Notes: a model not told the origin generated them from the sequence alone. Positions 9,002-18,524 are shown, counted from the first letter of the stretch. The stretch: 64,000 bases of DNA from Mesorhizobium sp. J8 (GCF_016591715.1 NZ_AP024109.1:6260001-6324000); one strand, 5' to 3'. Translations and numbers: made by a program.

Positions 9002-10798
9002 TCACCCCGACGTCTTCGCAGCCCAGGCCTTCAGCGCCTCGTCGAACACTTTCTCGCCCGGGATGCCCTTTTCCATGGTGAGCAACGCGCGCCGTCCGGT
9101 CTTGTAGACCACGGGCACGTCGATCCAGTCTTGCCCCCTGAGCAGCGTCAGATTGGCGTCCTCGTCGGCCTTGGTATCGTTCAGCGCGACGAGGAAGAAG
9201 CCGTCGGCGATCTTGGCTGGAATGCCGATCAGCGGGCTGCCGGCATCCTGCTCGGAGCTCTTCATGGCGATGCGCAGGATGTTGTCGACGCCGCCGCCGT
9301 CAAACCCTTCAGGCGTCAGGAAGATCATCTCGATGATGTGGCTGGCGGGCAGGGTCTGGTCGGTGTTGCGCCGGATCGTCATGCGCAGCTGGATATTCTT
9401 GCCCGGGATCGTCGCCTCGGCGCGAATCGCCGGCTCCGGCGGCAGGTCGCCGCCGGGCGATTCCTGCACTAGCGACCAGACGATGCTGCCGGGCTCGGCC
9501 GTGCCCTGCTGAGTGCTGGTGCGCTCCTCATAGAAGATCGCCTTCTGCCCGACCGGCACGGTCGCCTCGGCTGCCGCCGGCGCGGATGGCGTCGTGCCTG
9601 CGGCCGGCGGCGTTGCTCCGGCGGCGGGCGGCGTAGCGCCAGCCGCGGGCGGTGCGGTTCCGGCCGCCGGCGGGGTCGGATTGGCCGCGGCGGTCGCCGG
9701 CGCCGCCGGCGTTGTTCCCGCCGCAGGCGCCCCAGGCGTTTGCGTAGCCGCAGCGGGCGGGGTCGTTGCCGGCGCAGCCGGCGGCCGCGACGTCAGCGCC
9801 GCGACCGATTCGCCTTCGCCGATCGTGGCCTGCCCGCCGGCGGGACCGGGATCGGTCTCCTTGCCTTCGGGCGTCAGGCGCTGCGTGAACTTGGTCGTCT
9901 CGGCAGGCTCGCTGGCGCCGGCGGGGGCCGGCGCCGCGGCCGTCTCGGTGGCGGGCTTGGCCGGAGCCGGCTTCACCAGCGGCTCGGTCGAGACCGTCTT
10001 GCTGCCGCCGCCAAGGCCGAAGAGCGAGCCGAACGCATTCTTGTTCAGCCATACGCCGTAGCCGCCGCCCGCCAGCACCAGGAGCGCGATGACGGCGGCG
10101 ATCAAGCCGCCATAGCCGCGCTTGCGCTGCTGCGGCTGCGGCCGCAGGCGCTGAAAAGTGTCGGCCGCCGGCTGCTCGTCATTGGCAAAGACGTCGCCGC
10201 CATCGTCGGCATTGTCCATCCCCGCCAGGCCGACATCATCTTCACGCGGCGACGGCATCGGTGGCGCCGCCTTCTGCCAGGCAGGTTCCGCCTTCGGCGC
10301 AGGCTGCCAGCTTGGCTCGGTCCTTGCCGTATTCTGCCAGGCCGGCTCGGCCTTCACAGGGTTTGGCGGCGCGGGCTCCGCCTTCGGCGCGCTTTGCCAG
10401 CTCGGTTCCGTCCTGGCGGGCGGGGCCGGCGGCTTGAACGGTTCGGATTTGAACGGATCCGGCTTGGCAGGCGCAGCCGCGGGTGCGGACGTCGCCGGCT
10501 GGCGCGAGTGGTTGGGCTGGTTTCTGTTACGATCGATGGAGGAGAAGATATGCTCCAACTCCGCCAGCGGGTCCTCGGCCGGAACCCGTTTGACATAGTC
10601 GCGCTCGACGCTGGAGATGGCGTCTTCCAGCGAGCGTTTCTGCTTGGCGACGACGTCGGGCCCAAGCGGCGGGGAATAGTCGGCGAGCTTCTTCGCCAGC
10701 ACCGCGCGGGCACCGTCATATATCTGCTTGCGCACTTCGAAGGAAGGATCACCCTTCTTGTCGAGCTGCTTTTTCAGAACGCTAACGAAATCTGCCAT
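9002..10798 (-). CDS. Ala/Pro-rich single-pass membrane protein, function unknown
   Basis: A 598-residue protein in four parts. Residues 1-90 are a charged helical region (MADFVSVLKKQLDKKGDPS...). About 100-190 is a Pro/Ala-rich stretch with repeated T-E-P-S-W-Q-x-A-P-K-A-E-P-A units. A membrane span lies at about 230-250 (GLIAAVIALLVLAGGGYGVW). A second low-complexity stretch has tandem P-P-A-A-G-[AT]-T repeats, and a compact C-terminal domain of about 180 residues begins VPVGQKAIFYEERT. The topology suggests a periplasmic C-terminal domain on a flexible stalk. I recognise it only as a conserved-hypothetical type found in rhizobia and assign no function. It lies upstream of nothing co-directional within 70 nt except purA behind it. 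Confidence 0.75.
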   Translation of the reverse strand: MADFVSVLKKQLDKKGDPSFEVRKQIYDGARAVLAKKLADYSPPLGPDVVAKQKRSLEDAISSVERDYVKRVPAEDPLAELEHIFSSIDRNRNQPNHSRQPATSAPAAAPAKPDPFKSEPFKPPAPPARTEPSWQSAPKAEPAPPNPVKAEPAWQNTARTEPSWQPAPKAEPAWQKAAPPMPSPREDDVGLAGMDNADDGGDVFANDEQPAADTFQRLRPQPQQRKRGYGGLIAAVIALLVLAGGGYGVWLNKNAFGSLFGLGGGSKTVSTEPLVKPAPAKPATETAAAPAPAGASEPAETTKFTQRLTPEGKETDPGPAGGQATIGEGESVAALTSRPPAAPATTPPAAATQTPGAPAAGTTPAAPATAAANPTPPAAGTAPPAAGATPPAAGATPPAAGTTPSAPAAAEATVPVGQKAIFYEERTSTQQGTAEPGSIVWSLVQESPGGDLPPEPAIRAEATIPGKNIQLRMTIRRNTDQTLPASHIIEMIFLTPEGFDGGGVDNILRIAMKSSEQDAGSPLIGIPAKIADGFFLVALNDTKADEDANLTLLRGQDWIDVPVVYKTGRRALLTMEKGIPGEKVFDEALKAWAAKTSG

Positions 10799-10868
10799 GC
10801 GTCAGGTGACCTGCATTCTATTTCCCGCTGGCCGCAAATCAGCCATAGCGCCGGGAAGGGCTGCGAAG

Positions 10869-12167
10869 CTAGTCTTGAAACGGGTCGGTCACAAGTATTG
10901 TGTCGTCCCGCTCCGGGCTGGTGGAGAGCAGCGCCACCGGGGCGCCGATCAGTTCCTCGATATGGCGGACATATTTGACGGCTTGCGCCGGCAAATCGTT
11001 CCAGCTTCTGGCGCCGGCCGTGGTTCCCTTCCAGCCTTCGAGGGTCTCGTAGATGGGTTCGACCCGCGCTTGCGCGCCCTGGCTGGCCGGCAGGTAGTCG
11101 ATCGTCTCGCCGTCGAGCCGGTAGCCGGTGCAGACCTTGATCTCGTCGAGCCCGTCGAGCACGTCGAGCTTGGTGAGCGCGATGCCCTTGATGCCGTTGA
11201 CGGCGACGGCCTGGCGCACCAGCACCGCGTCGAACCAGCCGCAGCGGCGCTTGCGGCCGGTGACAACGCCGAACTCGTGGCCGCGGGTACCGAGGAACTC
11301 GCCGATCTCGTTCTTCTGCTCGGTCGGGAACGGTCCCTCGCCGACGCGCGTCGTGTAGGCCTTGGTGATGCCGAGCACATAACCGATGACGCCGGGGCCG
11401 ACGCCGGAGCCGGCGGCGGCTTGCCCCGCGACCGTGTTGGACGAGGTGACGAAGGGATAGGTGCCGTGATCGATGTCGAGCAGCGTGCCCTGCGCGCCCT
11501 CGAACAGGATGCGCTCGCCGGCGCGGCGCTTGTCGTCGAGCACTTTCCAGACGCGGTCCATGTAAGGCAGGATCTCGGCGGCCACCGAGGTCAGTTCCTG
11601 CATGATCGCCTCATGCGTCGCTTCCGGATGGCCGAGCCCGCGGCGCAGGGCGTTGTGGTGGGTCAGCAGCCGGTCGACCTTCAAGGGGAGCGTTTCCAAA
11701 TCCGCCAGATCCATCACCCGCACCGCGCGCCGACCCACCTTGTCCTCGTAGGCGGGGCCGATGCCGCGACGGGTCGTGCCAATCTTGGTTCCGGAATTCG
11801 AGGCGGCGTCTTCGCGGAATCCGTCCAGCTCCCGGTGCAGCGACAGGATAAGCGCGGTGTTTTCGGCTATTTTCAGGCGCTCCGGCGTCACCTCCACGCC
11901 CTGCTCCTTGAGCTTCTTGGCTTCGGCGACGAAGGCATGCGGGTCGAACACCACGCCATTGCCGATGATCGAAAGCTTGCCTTGCCTGACCACGCCCGAA
12001 GGCAGCAGCGACAGCTTGTAGACCTTGCCGTCGACGACAAGCGTGTGGCCGGCATTGTGGCCTCCCTGGAAGCGCACGACCACATCGGCCCGTTCCGACA
12101 GCCAGTCGACGATCTTGCCCTTGCCTTCGTCGCCCCACTGCGAGCCGACGACCACCACATTGGCCAT
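10869..12167 (-). CDS. purA: Adenylosuccinate synthetase
   Basis: A 432-residue enzyme, the normal length, joining IMP and aspartate with GTP in the first AMP-specific step. The N-terminus [18 protein letters not shown] carries the diagnostic GDEGKGK loop; H-N-A-G-H-T (phosphate-binding histidine) and [13 protein letters not shown] follow, and [16 protein letters not shown] is the family signature. Transcribed alone; the next gene upstream diverges. Confidence 0.97.
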   Translation of the reverse strand: MANVVVVGSQWGDEGKGKIVDWLSERADVVVRFQGGHNAGHTLVVDGKVYKLSLLPSGVVRQGKLSIIGNGVVFDPHAFVAEAKKLKEQGVEVTPERLKIAENTALILSLHRELDGFREDAASNSGTKIGTTRRGIGPAYEDKVGRRAVRVMDLADLETLPLKVDRLLTHHNALRRGLGHPEATHEAIMQELTSVAAEILPYMDRVWKVLDDKRRAGERILFEGAQGTLLDIDHGTYPFVTSSNTVAGQAAAGSGVGPGVIGYVLGITKAYTTRVGEGPFPTEQKNEIGEFLGTRGHEFGVVTGRKRRCGWFDAVLVRQAVAVNGIKGIALTKLDVLDGLDEIKVCTGYRLDGETIDYLPASQGAQARVEPIYETLEGWKGTTAGARSWNDLPAQAVKYVRHIEELIGAPVALLSTSPERDDTILVTDPFQD

Positions 12168-12414
12168 GTTCTTTTCCCTTGAAATGCCGCGCGGGCGGCC
12201 TGAAACGACAGGCCTCTATAGCGTCAAGCGCCGGCCGGCGCGACCCTTTCTTTGCCGCCGAAACCATCCTTGCAGCATGATCCGCGAGCCGAAGGCCGGC
12301 GAACATCAACCTGATCCAGGCACAACAAAATCCGGCTTTCGCATCATTTACTTGTCGCCGCCGCCGCTCTAGGTCGGCCTGAACCCTCGAATATCCTGCA
12401 GGGCCGGATCCTCC
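12168..12414. other. Divergent intergenic region purA / DMT exporter
   Basis: A 247-nt region between two divergent starts. It must hold both promoters, but I see no convincing operator, riboswitch, hairpin terminator or small RNA in it. Confidence 0.5.
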
Positions 12415-13314
12415 ATGCACCGAGCCGCCTATCTGTTCCTTCTGTCGACCATGCTCTTGTGGGGCGGCAATTCGGTGGCGGGCAAGCTTGCGGTCGGCCA
12501 TGTCTCGCCGATGACGCTGGTGTTCCTGCGCTGGGTGATGGCGGTGCTGATCCTGCTGCCCGTCGGCTGGCGGACGCTGCGCGAGGATTGGCCCGAAGTG
12601 CGCAGCCACTGGAAGCTGCTTGCCGGGCTCGGCGCTTGCGGCTTCACCATCTTCAACGTCATCTTCTACACCGCGCTCAACTATACGACCGCCATCAACG
12701 TCTCGATCGAGCAGGCAGCCATCCCGATTGTCATCATCCTTGCCAATTTCGTGCTGTTCAGGCTGCGCGTGCAGCCTCTGCAGATCGTCGGCGTCGTGCT
12801 CACCATCGTCGGCGTCGCGCTGACCGCCAGCCATGGCGACCTCGGCCAGCTGCTGAAGCTCGACCTCAATTTCGGCGACGCCATCATGCTCGTCGCGGTG
12901 CTTTGCTACAGCCTCTATTCGGTGGGACTGCGCCTCAAGCCGGCAATCCGCTGGCAAAGTTTCATGCTGGCGTTGTCGATCGCCGCGCTGCTGGTATCCG
13001 TGCCGTTCCTGGTCTGGGAGATCGTGGCCGGCCGCGCCGTCATGCCGGACGCAAGCGGATGGGCGCTCACGCTCTACACCGCGCTCGGCGCTTCGGTCGT
13101 CTCTCAGGTTCTCTACATCAAGGGCAACGAGCTGATCGGCGCCAACCGCGCCGGGCTGTTCATCAACCTCGTGCCGATCTTCGGCACGCTGCTTTCGGTG
13201 CTGATCGTCGGCGAGCAGTTCCAGCCCTATCAGGCCCTCGCGCTGGCGCTGGTCCTCGGCGGCATCGCGCTTGCCGAGTACAGCGGCAGCCGAGCAGCGC
13301 TGCAGGCAGGGTGA
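12415..13314 (+). CDS. EamA/DMT-family transporter
   Basis: A 299-residue inner-membrane protein with about ten hydrophobic spans in two EamA repeats (the first starts at LLWGGNSVAGKLAVG). This is the drug/metabolite transporter layout of RhaT/YdcZ/EamA permeases, which export amino acids, metabolites or drugs; the substrate cannot be read from sequence. It stands alone and ends in front of a bidirectional terminator shared with serA. Confidence 0.88.
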   Translation: MHRAAYLFLLSTMLLWGGNSVAGKLAVGHVSPMTLVFLRWVMAVLILLPVGWRTLREDWPEVRSHWKLLAGLGACGFTIFNVIFYTALNYTTAINVSIEQAAIPIVIILANFVLFRLRVQPLQIVGVVLTIVGVALTASHGDLGQLLKLDLNFGDAIMLVAVLCYSLYSVGLRLKPAIRWQSFMLALSIAALLVSVPFLVWEIVAGRAVMPDASGWALTLYTALGASVVSQVLYIKGNELIGANRAGLFINLVPIFGTLLSVLIVGEQFQPYQALALALVLGGIALAEYSGSRAALQAG

Positions 13315-13369
13315 TGTCTCAAATCATGCACCAAGCAGCCGCCGGGTGACGGCCATATCATAAATTAGC

Positions 13370-13397
13370 GGCCCGCCTGGAGCCGCAGGCGGGCCGT
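13370..13397. terminator. Bidirectional terminator between DMT gene and serA
   Basis: A strong G+C-rich stem (GGCCCGCCTG / CAGGCGGGCC, loop GAGCCG) sits between two convergent gene ends. Short T-tracts lie on the plus-strand exit and weaker ones on the minus side. Confidence 0.75.
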
Positions 13398-13420
13398 TTC
13401 GATTCTATCGACCGGCACGG

Positions 13421-15022
13421 CTACTCGGCGCCGACGTCGAAGCGCAGCCGTTTCGCCGAATCGATCGACTTGTGCGCGCGCACCTGCTCCAGCACCTTTT
13501 CCGGGAAGGGCGCATCGAGGTAAAGCAGCGCGATCGCATCGCCGCCCGGCCGGTTGCGGCCGAGCTGGAAGTTGGCGATGTTGACGCCGTTCTCGCCGCA
13601 GACGGTGCCGAGCAGGCCGATGATGCCCGGCGCGTCGGCATTGGTCGTGTAGAGCATGTGCTGGCCCACCTCGGCGTCGAGATTGATGCCCTTGATCTGG
13701 ATGAAGCGCGGCTTGCCGTCGGAGAAGCAGGTGCCGGCGATCGAGCGCGTCATGTGCTCGGTCTTGACGGTGAGCTTGATATAGCCGTCGAACACGCCCG
13801 ACTTGTCGCGCTTGACCTCGGCGACGATGATGCCGCGCTCCTTCACCATGATCGGCGCCGACACCATGTTGACGTCTGAGACCTGCGGCCGGATGAGGCC
13901 GGCAAGGGCGGCGCTCACCAGCGCGCGCGTGTTCATCGTCGCAGTCGAGCCGTCGAACAGGATCTCGACCTCCTTGATCGGGTCCTCGGTGACCTGACCG
14001 ACAAAGGCGCCGAGCACTTCGGCGAGCTTGACGAAGGGTTTCAGCCGCGGCGCCTCCTCCGCGGTGATCGAGGGCATGTTGATGGCATTGGAGACGGCGC
14101 CCTTGATGAGATAGTCGCTCATTTGCTCGGCCACCTGCAGCGCGACATTCTCCTGCGCCTCGGTGGTCGAGGCGCCGAGATGCGGGGTCGCCACGACATT
14201 CTCCATGCCGAACAGCGGGTTGTTCTCCGCCGGCTCGACCTCGAAGACGTCGATGCCGGCGCCGGCCACCTTACCGCTCTTCAGCGCCGCGACCAGGTCG
14301 GCCTCGACGACCAGCCCGCCGCGGGCGCAATTGATGATGCGCACACCGTCCTTCATCTTGGCGATCGCGGCCGCGTCGATGATGTTGCGCGTCTTGTCGG
14401 TCAGCGGCGTGTGCAAGGTGATGAAATCGGCGCGGGCGAAGAGCTCGTCGAGCTCGACCTTCTCGACGCCGAGCTCCTCGGCGCGGCTGTCCGAAAGGAA
14501 CGGGTCAAAGGCAATCACATGCATCTTCAGACCGACGCCGCGTGTGGCGACGATCGAGCCGATATTGCCGCAGCCGATCACGCCGAGCGTCTTGCCGGTA
14601 ATCTCGATGCCCATGAAGCGGTTCTTTTCCCATTTGCCGGCGTGCGTCGAGGCATTGGCCTCCGGGATCTGCCGCGCCAGGGCGAAGATCATCGCGACGG
14701 CATGCTCGGCCGTGGTGATCGAATTGCCGAAGGGCGTGTTCATCACGATGATACCCCTGCGGCTGGCGGCCGGGATATCGACATTGTCGACGCCGATGCC
14801 GGCGCGTCCGACGACCTTGAGCCTGCTGGCAGCATTGATCAGCTTCTCGGTGACCTTGGTCGCCGAGCGGATGGCGAGACCGTCATACTGGCCGATCACC
14901 TCGGCGAGCTTTTCCTTGTCCTTGCCGAGATCGGGCAGATAGTCGACGTCGATGCCGCGATCCTTGAAGATCTGCACGGCGGTGGTTGAAAGTTTATCCG
15001 AAACGAGAACGCGGGGCGCCAT
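13421..15022 (-). CDS. serA: D-3-phosphoglycerate dehydrogenase
   Basis: A 533-residue long-form PGDH catalysing the first step of serine synthesis. The NAD-binding motif is GVIGCGNIGSIVA; the catalytic Arg/Glu/His region is seen in INCARGGLVVE and TPHLGASTTEAQ. The substrate-binding domain is followed by an allosteric substrate-binding domain and a C-terminal ACT domain (IIGLLGTVCGENGVNIANF), the usual serine-sensing site. It follows serC by 57 nt on the same strand, so serC-serA probably form one operon under the leader upstream of serC. Confidence 0.97.
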   Translation of the reverse strand: MAPRVLVSDKLSTTAVQIFKDRGIDVDYLPDLGKDKEKLAEVIGQYDGLAIRSATKVTEKLINAASRLKVVGRAGIGVDNVDIPAASRRGIIVMNTPFGNSITTAEHAVAMIFALARQIPEANASTHAGKWEKNRFMGIEITGKTLGVIGCGNIGSIVATRGVGLKMHVIAFDPFLSDSRAEELGVEKVELDELFARADFITLHTPLTDKTRNIIDAAAIAKMKDGVRIINCARGGLVVEADLVAALKSGKVAGAGIDVFEVEPAENNPLFGMENVVATPHLGASTTEAQENVALQVAEQMSDYLIKGAVSNAINMPSITAEEAPRLKPFVKLAEVLGAFVGQVTEDPIKEVEILFDGSTATMNTRALVSAALAGLIRPQVSDVNMVSAPIMVKERGIIVAEVKRDKSGVFDGYIKLTVKTEHMTRSIAGTCFSDGKPRFIQIKGINLDAEVGQHMLYTTNADAPGIIGLLGTVCGENGVNIANFQLGRNRPGGDAIALLYLDAPFPEKVLEQVRAHKSIDSAKRLRFDVGAE

Positions 15023-15079
15023 TGCGGCCTCCTTGACGTGGAAATGTCGGGAAATGGCGGCCCGGGGCCGCCATGGAAC

Positions 15080-16255
15080 TCAGGCCGCTGCTTTCAGCGA
15101 CGCCTTCTGCGTAGCGAAGGCCCAGTCGAGCCAGGGCAGCAGCGCTTCGAGATCGGCGCCCTCGACGGTTGCGCCGCACCAGATGCGCAGGCCGGGCGGA
15201 GCATCGCGGTAGGAGCCGATGTCGTAGGCGACGCCTTCCTTCTCGAGCGCCGACACGATCCCCTTGGCGAAGGCCGCCTGGCCGTCGGCGTCGAGCGCCG
15301 CAACATCCGGATCGGTGAAGGAAAGGCACACGGACGTATTCGAGCGCGTCGCCGGATCGACGGCGAGATGGCCGAGCCAGGGCGACTTCGCCACGAACCG
15401 GTCGAGCACCGCGGCATTGGCGTCGGCACGGGCGATCAGCGCTTCCAGGCCGCCGATCGACTTCGCCCACTGAAGAGCATCGAGATAATCCTCCACGCAC
15501 AGCATCGAAGGCGTGTTGATGGTCTCGCCCTTAAAGATGCCCTCGATCAGCTTGCCGCCCGAGGTGAGGCGGAAGATCTTCGGCAGCGGCCAGGCCGGCT
15601 TGTAGGTCTCCAGCCGCTCGACGGCGCGCGGCGACAGGATCAGCATGCCATGCGCGCCCTCGCCGCCCAGCACCTTCTGCCAGGAGAAGGTGACGACATC
15701 GAGCTTCTCGAAATCGAGCCTTTGCGCGAACGCCGCCGAGGTCGCGTCGCAGATGGTCAGGCCCTCGCGGTTGGCCGGAATGAAATCGCCGTTCGGCACG
15801 CACACGCCGGAGGTGGTGCCGTTCCAGGTGAAGACCACGTCGCGATCGAAATCGATCTGCTTGAGGTCGGGCAGCTTGCCGTAGCCGGCCTCGAACCTGC
15901 GCACGTCAGCGAGCTTGAGCTGCTTGACGACATCCGTCACCCAGCCAGAGCCGAAGCTTTCCCAGGCGACCATGTCGACGCCGCGCTCGCCGAGCAGCGA
16001 CCACAGCGCCATCTCGACCGCGCCGGTGTCCGACGCCGGCACGATGCCGATGCGATAGTTCGCGGGAACCTTGAGGATCTCGCGCGTCAGCTCGATCGCC
16101 TGTTCGAGCTTGGCCTTGCCGATCTTGGCGCGGTGGGATCGCCCGAGCGCGGCGGCTTTCAGCGCCTCGGCCGACCAGCCGGGACGTTTTGCGCAGGGAC
16201 CTGAAGAGAAATTGGGGTTTGCCGGACGGAGTCCGGGCTTGGTAGGTGTCGTCAT
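15080..16255 (-). CDS. serC: Phosphoserine aminotransferase
   Basis: A 391-residue PLP enzyme making phosphoserine from phosphohydroxypyruvate and glutamate. The N-terminal [18 protein letters not shown] and the PLP-lysine segment [15 protein letters not shown] match the alphaproteobacterial/archaeal-type SerC. It is the first gene of the serC-serA operon. Its ribosome-binding site lies within a small hairpin of a probable serC RNA motif just upstream. Confidence 0.96.
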   Translation of the reverse strand: MTTPTKPGLRPANPNFSSGPCAKRPGWSAEALKAAALGRSHRAKIGKAKLEQAIELTREILKVPANYRIGIVPASDTGAVEMALWSLLGERGVDMVAWESFGSGWVTDVVKQLKLADVRRFEAGYGKLPDLKQIDFDRDVVFTWNGTTSGVCVPNGDFIPANREGLTICDATSAAFAQRLDFEKLDVVTFSWQKVLGGEGAHGMLILSPRAVERLETYKPAWPLPKIFRLTSGGKLIEGIFKGETINTPSMLCVEDYLDALQWAKSIGGLEALIARADANAAVLDRFVAKSPWLGHLAVDPATRSNTSVCLSFTDPDVAALDADGQAAFAKGIVSALEKEGVAYDIGSYRDAPPGLRIWCGATVEGADLEALLPWLDWAFATQKASLKAAA

Positions 16256-16305
16256 CGTGGTCTATCCTTCCAGATAGTGGCCCCTCGTTGGGGAGGGGTG
16301 GCCCA
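16256..16305 (-). promoter_or_regulatory. Probable serC RNA motif (5' leader of serC)
   Basis: On the minus strand the 50 nt before the serC ATG form two hairpins. One is CCCCTCCCCAACGAGGGG (16281-16298). The other is CTATC-TGGAAG-GATAG (16262-16277), whose loop carries the GGAAGG Shine-Dalgarno. A two-hairpin 'serC motif' in the leaders of alphaproteobacterial serC operons is known from comparative RNA work. The match is by layout and position only; I could not align it to the model. Confidence 0.6.
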
Positions 16306-16404
16306 CGGACGGCGATATGCGCTCAGAGCTTCGGCGTCAAGAGCAAAGTTTTTGTCGCGGACGGGACACTGGCTTCACATCACGGTGACGAGTGAAACAG
16401 GAAA

Positions 16405-16426
16405 CGGCGGACTGACCGATCCGCCG
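16405..16426 (-). terminator. Possible terminator of the 16454-17314 gene
   Basis: Inverted repeat CGGCGGA / TCCGCCG with an 8-nt loop, just beyond the barrel gene's stop on the minus strand, followed by a weak T-rich exit (TTTCCTGTTTC). Confidence 0.5.
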
Positions 16427-16453
16427 TCGCTGTCTAATAGTCGGCCTTGCTGC

Positions 16454-17314
16454 TTACCAGAGGTCGTAGCGCAATCCGAGTTTGACTGTCTGGTAGTCGA
16501 TGCCCTTGTGGATGTTGAAGGCTCCACCGTCATACGCGACATACTTGGCACCCGGCACCGAAAAATACTCGTAGCCGAGGTCGACAGACACGTTTTTGGT
16601 CACCTGGTAGGATAGGCCGCCGCCGATCGAGTACGCAAAATTGAATTTGCCCTCCGTGTCGGTCTGACCTTCGTATCCTGCGGGGTCGTCGCAGGTAAAC
16701 CCGCCTGTGCCGGCAGAATTAGGGGCAACCTCAATACAGTCGCGCGCCCCTATACTCCTATAGTATTTATTGTAGGCGAGACCGATGCCGCCGCCGAGAT
16801 ATGGAGTGATCCCGACATAAGTGCCCAGATCAACATAGCCGTTGGCCATGATGCTGTAGCCTTTGTTGGAAGCGTTATCGGTGAGGTCGCATGCCTGGGT
16901 GGCCGCGACGGAATTGATGGTGCCGAAACCATCGTCCACCAGCGTATGTCCGTTGCAGGTCGCCGCCAGCTTGGCGCTTTCTTTGAATTTGTCGGTTGGC
17001 AGAATCCCGCCGTTCAACTCGACCCGGAGATAATCGTTGATGTGGTAGCCCATACCGATGCTGCCGGTGAAGAGGCTGGCCTCGTCGCTGAAGCTGTTAA
17101 GAGGGCCGGAGGACACCTCCCTGTGTTCGAACGGATGGCTGAAGGCATAACCGACATCGCCGCGCAGGTACCAGCCCGAGCCGACTTCGACGGGCTGGTA
17201 GTCCGGCGCCTGGTCGACATAGATCGGCGGATCGTAGTCCGCCGCCAGCGCCGGCGTCATCGGCAACAGGATGATTGCGGCAAGCGCTGACGCGATACGC
17301 GATCTGGATATCAT
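16454..17314 (-). CDS. Outer-membrane beta-barrel protein (Omp25/RopB-like)
   Basis: A 286-residue secreted protein. The signal peptide is at about residues 1-24, cleaved after A-L-A-A. A small 8-strand-type barrel follows (GWYLRGDVGYAFSHPF near the start, alternating aromatic strands) and it ends in the outer-membrane sorting pattern GLRYDLW, a terminal aromatic. The family gives outer-membrane stability and stress resistance in rhizobia and Brucella. A CtrA-type box lies about 75 nt upstream of the start. It is a paralogue of the next upstream gene; the N-terminal strand GWYLRGDVGYA recurs there as GWYIRGDIDYH. Confidence 0.88.
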   Translation of the reverse strand: MISRSRIASALAAIILLPMTPALAADYDPPIYVDQAPDYQPVEVGSGWYLRGDVGYAFSHPFEHREVSSGPLNSFSDEASLFTGSIGMGYHINDYLRVELNGGILPTDKFKESAKLAATCNGHTLVDDGFGTINSVAATQACDLTDNASNKGYSIMANGYVDLGTYVGITPYLGGGIGLAYNKYYRSIGARDCIEVAPNSAGTGGFTCDDPAGYEGQTDTEGKFNFAYSIGGGLSYQVTKNVSVDLGYEYFSVPGAKYVAYDGGAFNIHKGIDYQTVKLGLRYDLW

Positions 17315-17376
17315 GGTCCCCGGCTCCTGAAATTGGCGCCAATCACGAACGCAGGCGCCGTTTCAAGATCCTATTG

Positions 17377-17404
17377 TTAACCATAGTGGTTAAGTGCCGG
17401 TTAA
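17377..17404. promoter_or_regulatory. CtrA-type binding site upstream of barrel gene 16454-17314
   Basis: A full TTAA-N7-TTAA (17390-17404, spacer GTGCCGG) with an extra TTAACC half-site at 17377-17382. This is the known CtrA consensus of Alphaproteobacteria, 75-90 nt before the start codon. Binding is inferred. Confidence 0.6.
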
Positions 17405-17464
17405 GGATAACAGCCGGTTACCGAATTGATTTCGATCGATATTTATCGCCGTTGCACAAACGAA

Positions 17465-17494
17465 GAGCCGCCCGGCTGGCGCCGGGCGGCTTTC
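17465..17494. terminator. G+C-rich hairpin between the two barrel genes
   Basis: AGCCGCCCGG / CCGGGCGGCT around a CTGGCG-type loop. It is the best terminator candidate for the upstream barrel gene (17612-18448), lying beyond the intergenic repeat at 17505-17603. The T-tract is short in either direction. Confidence 0.55.
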
Positions 17495-17504
17495 AATCGA
17501 GGAT

Positions 17505-17603
17505 CTAGAGCAATTCCAGGAAAAGTGTGAGCGGTTTTCCGTCGGAATAGCGTAAAGCAAGAGAGAGGGCGTTCACCGTTTCTGCGAAACGGTGAACGCC
17601 CTA
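17505..17603 (+). repeat. Intergenic repeat family A, copy 1
   Basis: About 99 nt reading TAGAGCAATTCCAGGAAAAG then TGTGAGCGGTTTTCC, ending in a long hairpin (GGGCGTTCACCGTTT / AAACGGTGAACGCCC). The same order of segments recurs at 21932-22030, 41082-41180 and, inverted, 63764-63863, with a hairpin-only remnant at 42096-42125. Here it begins 8 nt past the stop of the 17612-18448 gene. No coding capacity. Confidence 0.9.
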
Positions 17604-17611
17604 GAAAGCGA

Positions 17612-18448
17612 TTACTTGGTGTAGATCGGTTCCGGTTCCGGCTGATAGGCGACCACCGGTGCGGCGCAGCCATTGTTGCCGCCGAACTGGTAGCGCAGGC
17701 CGCCGCGCACCTCATGCGTGTTGATGCCGCGGTCGAAGCCCGGACCCGTGCTGGTCGGGCTCCATTCGAACATGCGGCCGCCCTGGATGTGGGTGAAGCG
17801 GTAGCCGGCGTCGAGGATCACCCTGTCGGTCAGGCAGTAGGATGCGCCGGCCATGAGGGCGTAGGCGAAGCGCCAGTTGGAGGAGCCCGGATTGGTCTCG
17901 GTGGTGTTCGGATCGTGGACAGTGTCCCACTTGATGTGCGCGCCGCCGATACCGGCGCCGACATAGGGCGTGATACCGTGCCAGGTGCCGATATCGACAT
18001 AGGCGTTGGCGAGCAGCAGCAGGGCGCTCATCTTCGACACTTCAACCGACGTTGCGCCGCTGAGATCCGAAGTTCCGCCGTTGAAATTCGACTTGAACCA
18101 GTAGTCGGCGGTCACGTCCGTGCGGAAGTAGTCATTGACCTTGTAACCGACACCGCCGCCGAGCGAGAAGCCGCCCTTCAGCTTGCCGAAATCGAAGCTC
18201 TTGCTGCCGGGAGTGACCGAACAGTTACAGGGATCGACGGCATAGGTCATATAGTCGATGCCGCGCACGGTCGACTTGTGATAGTCGATGTCGCCGCGGA
18301 TGTACCAGCCGCCGACATCGATGGGCTGCGCTTCGACGACCGGCGGCGGAGCCTCTTCGATCGGCTGCGGAAGATCGGCCGCCAGCGCCGGGCCGGCTAG
18401 CCCCGCGAACAGCGCGGCAAGCACTGCCATTCTCTTTATATTGAACAT
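17612..18448 (-). CDS. Outer-membrane beta-barrel protein (Omp31-like)
   Basis: A 278-residue secreted barrel protein. The signal peptide is at about residues 1-23 (ends P-A-L-A-A). The first strand region GWYIRGDIDYHKS is like that of the neighbouring barrel. It has alternating aromatic strands (YFRTDVTADYWFKSNF, VILDAGYRFTHI) and a late barrel strand HEVRGGLRYQFG, followed by about 25 extra residues. The family is small porin-like outer-membrane protein (Omp31/RopB group). A CtrA-type box lies about 77 nt before the start. It probably arose from the same duplication as the downstream barrel gene, though the two are now well diverged. Confidence 0.87.
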   Translation of the reverse strand: MFNIKRMAVLAALFAGLAGPALAADLPQPIEEAPPPVVEAQPIDVGGWYIRGDIDYHKSTVRGIDYMTYAVDPCNCSVTPGSKSFDFGKLKGGFSLGGGVGYKVNDYFRTDVTADYWFKSNFNGGTSDLSGATSVEVSKMSALLLLANAYVDIGTWHGITPYVGAGIGGAHIKWDTVHDPNTTETNPGSSNWRFAYALMAGASYCLTDRVILDAGYRFTHIQGGRMFEWSPTSTGPGFDRGINTHEVRGGLRYQFGGNNGCAAPVVAYQPEPEPIYTK

Positions 18449-18524
18449 GCATCACCCCTAAGAAGCCTCGGGACGACGCCGCCCGAAGATGGTTGCCTCG
18501 GGTGTGGATAATGAATTGCAAAGG

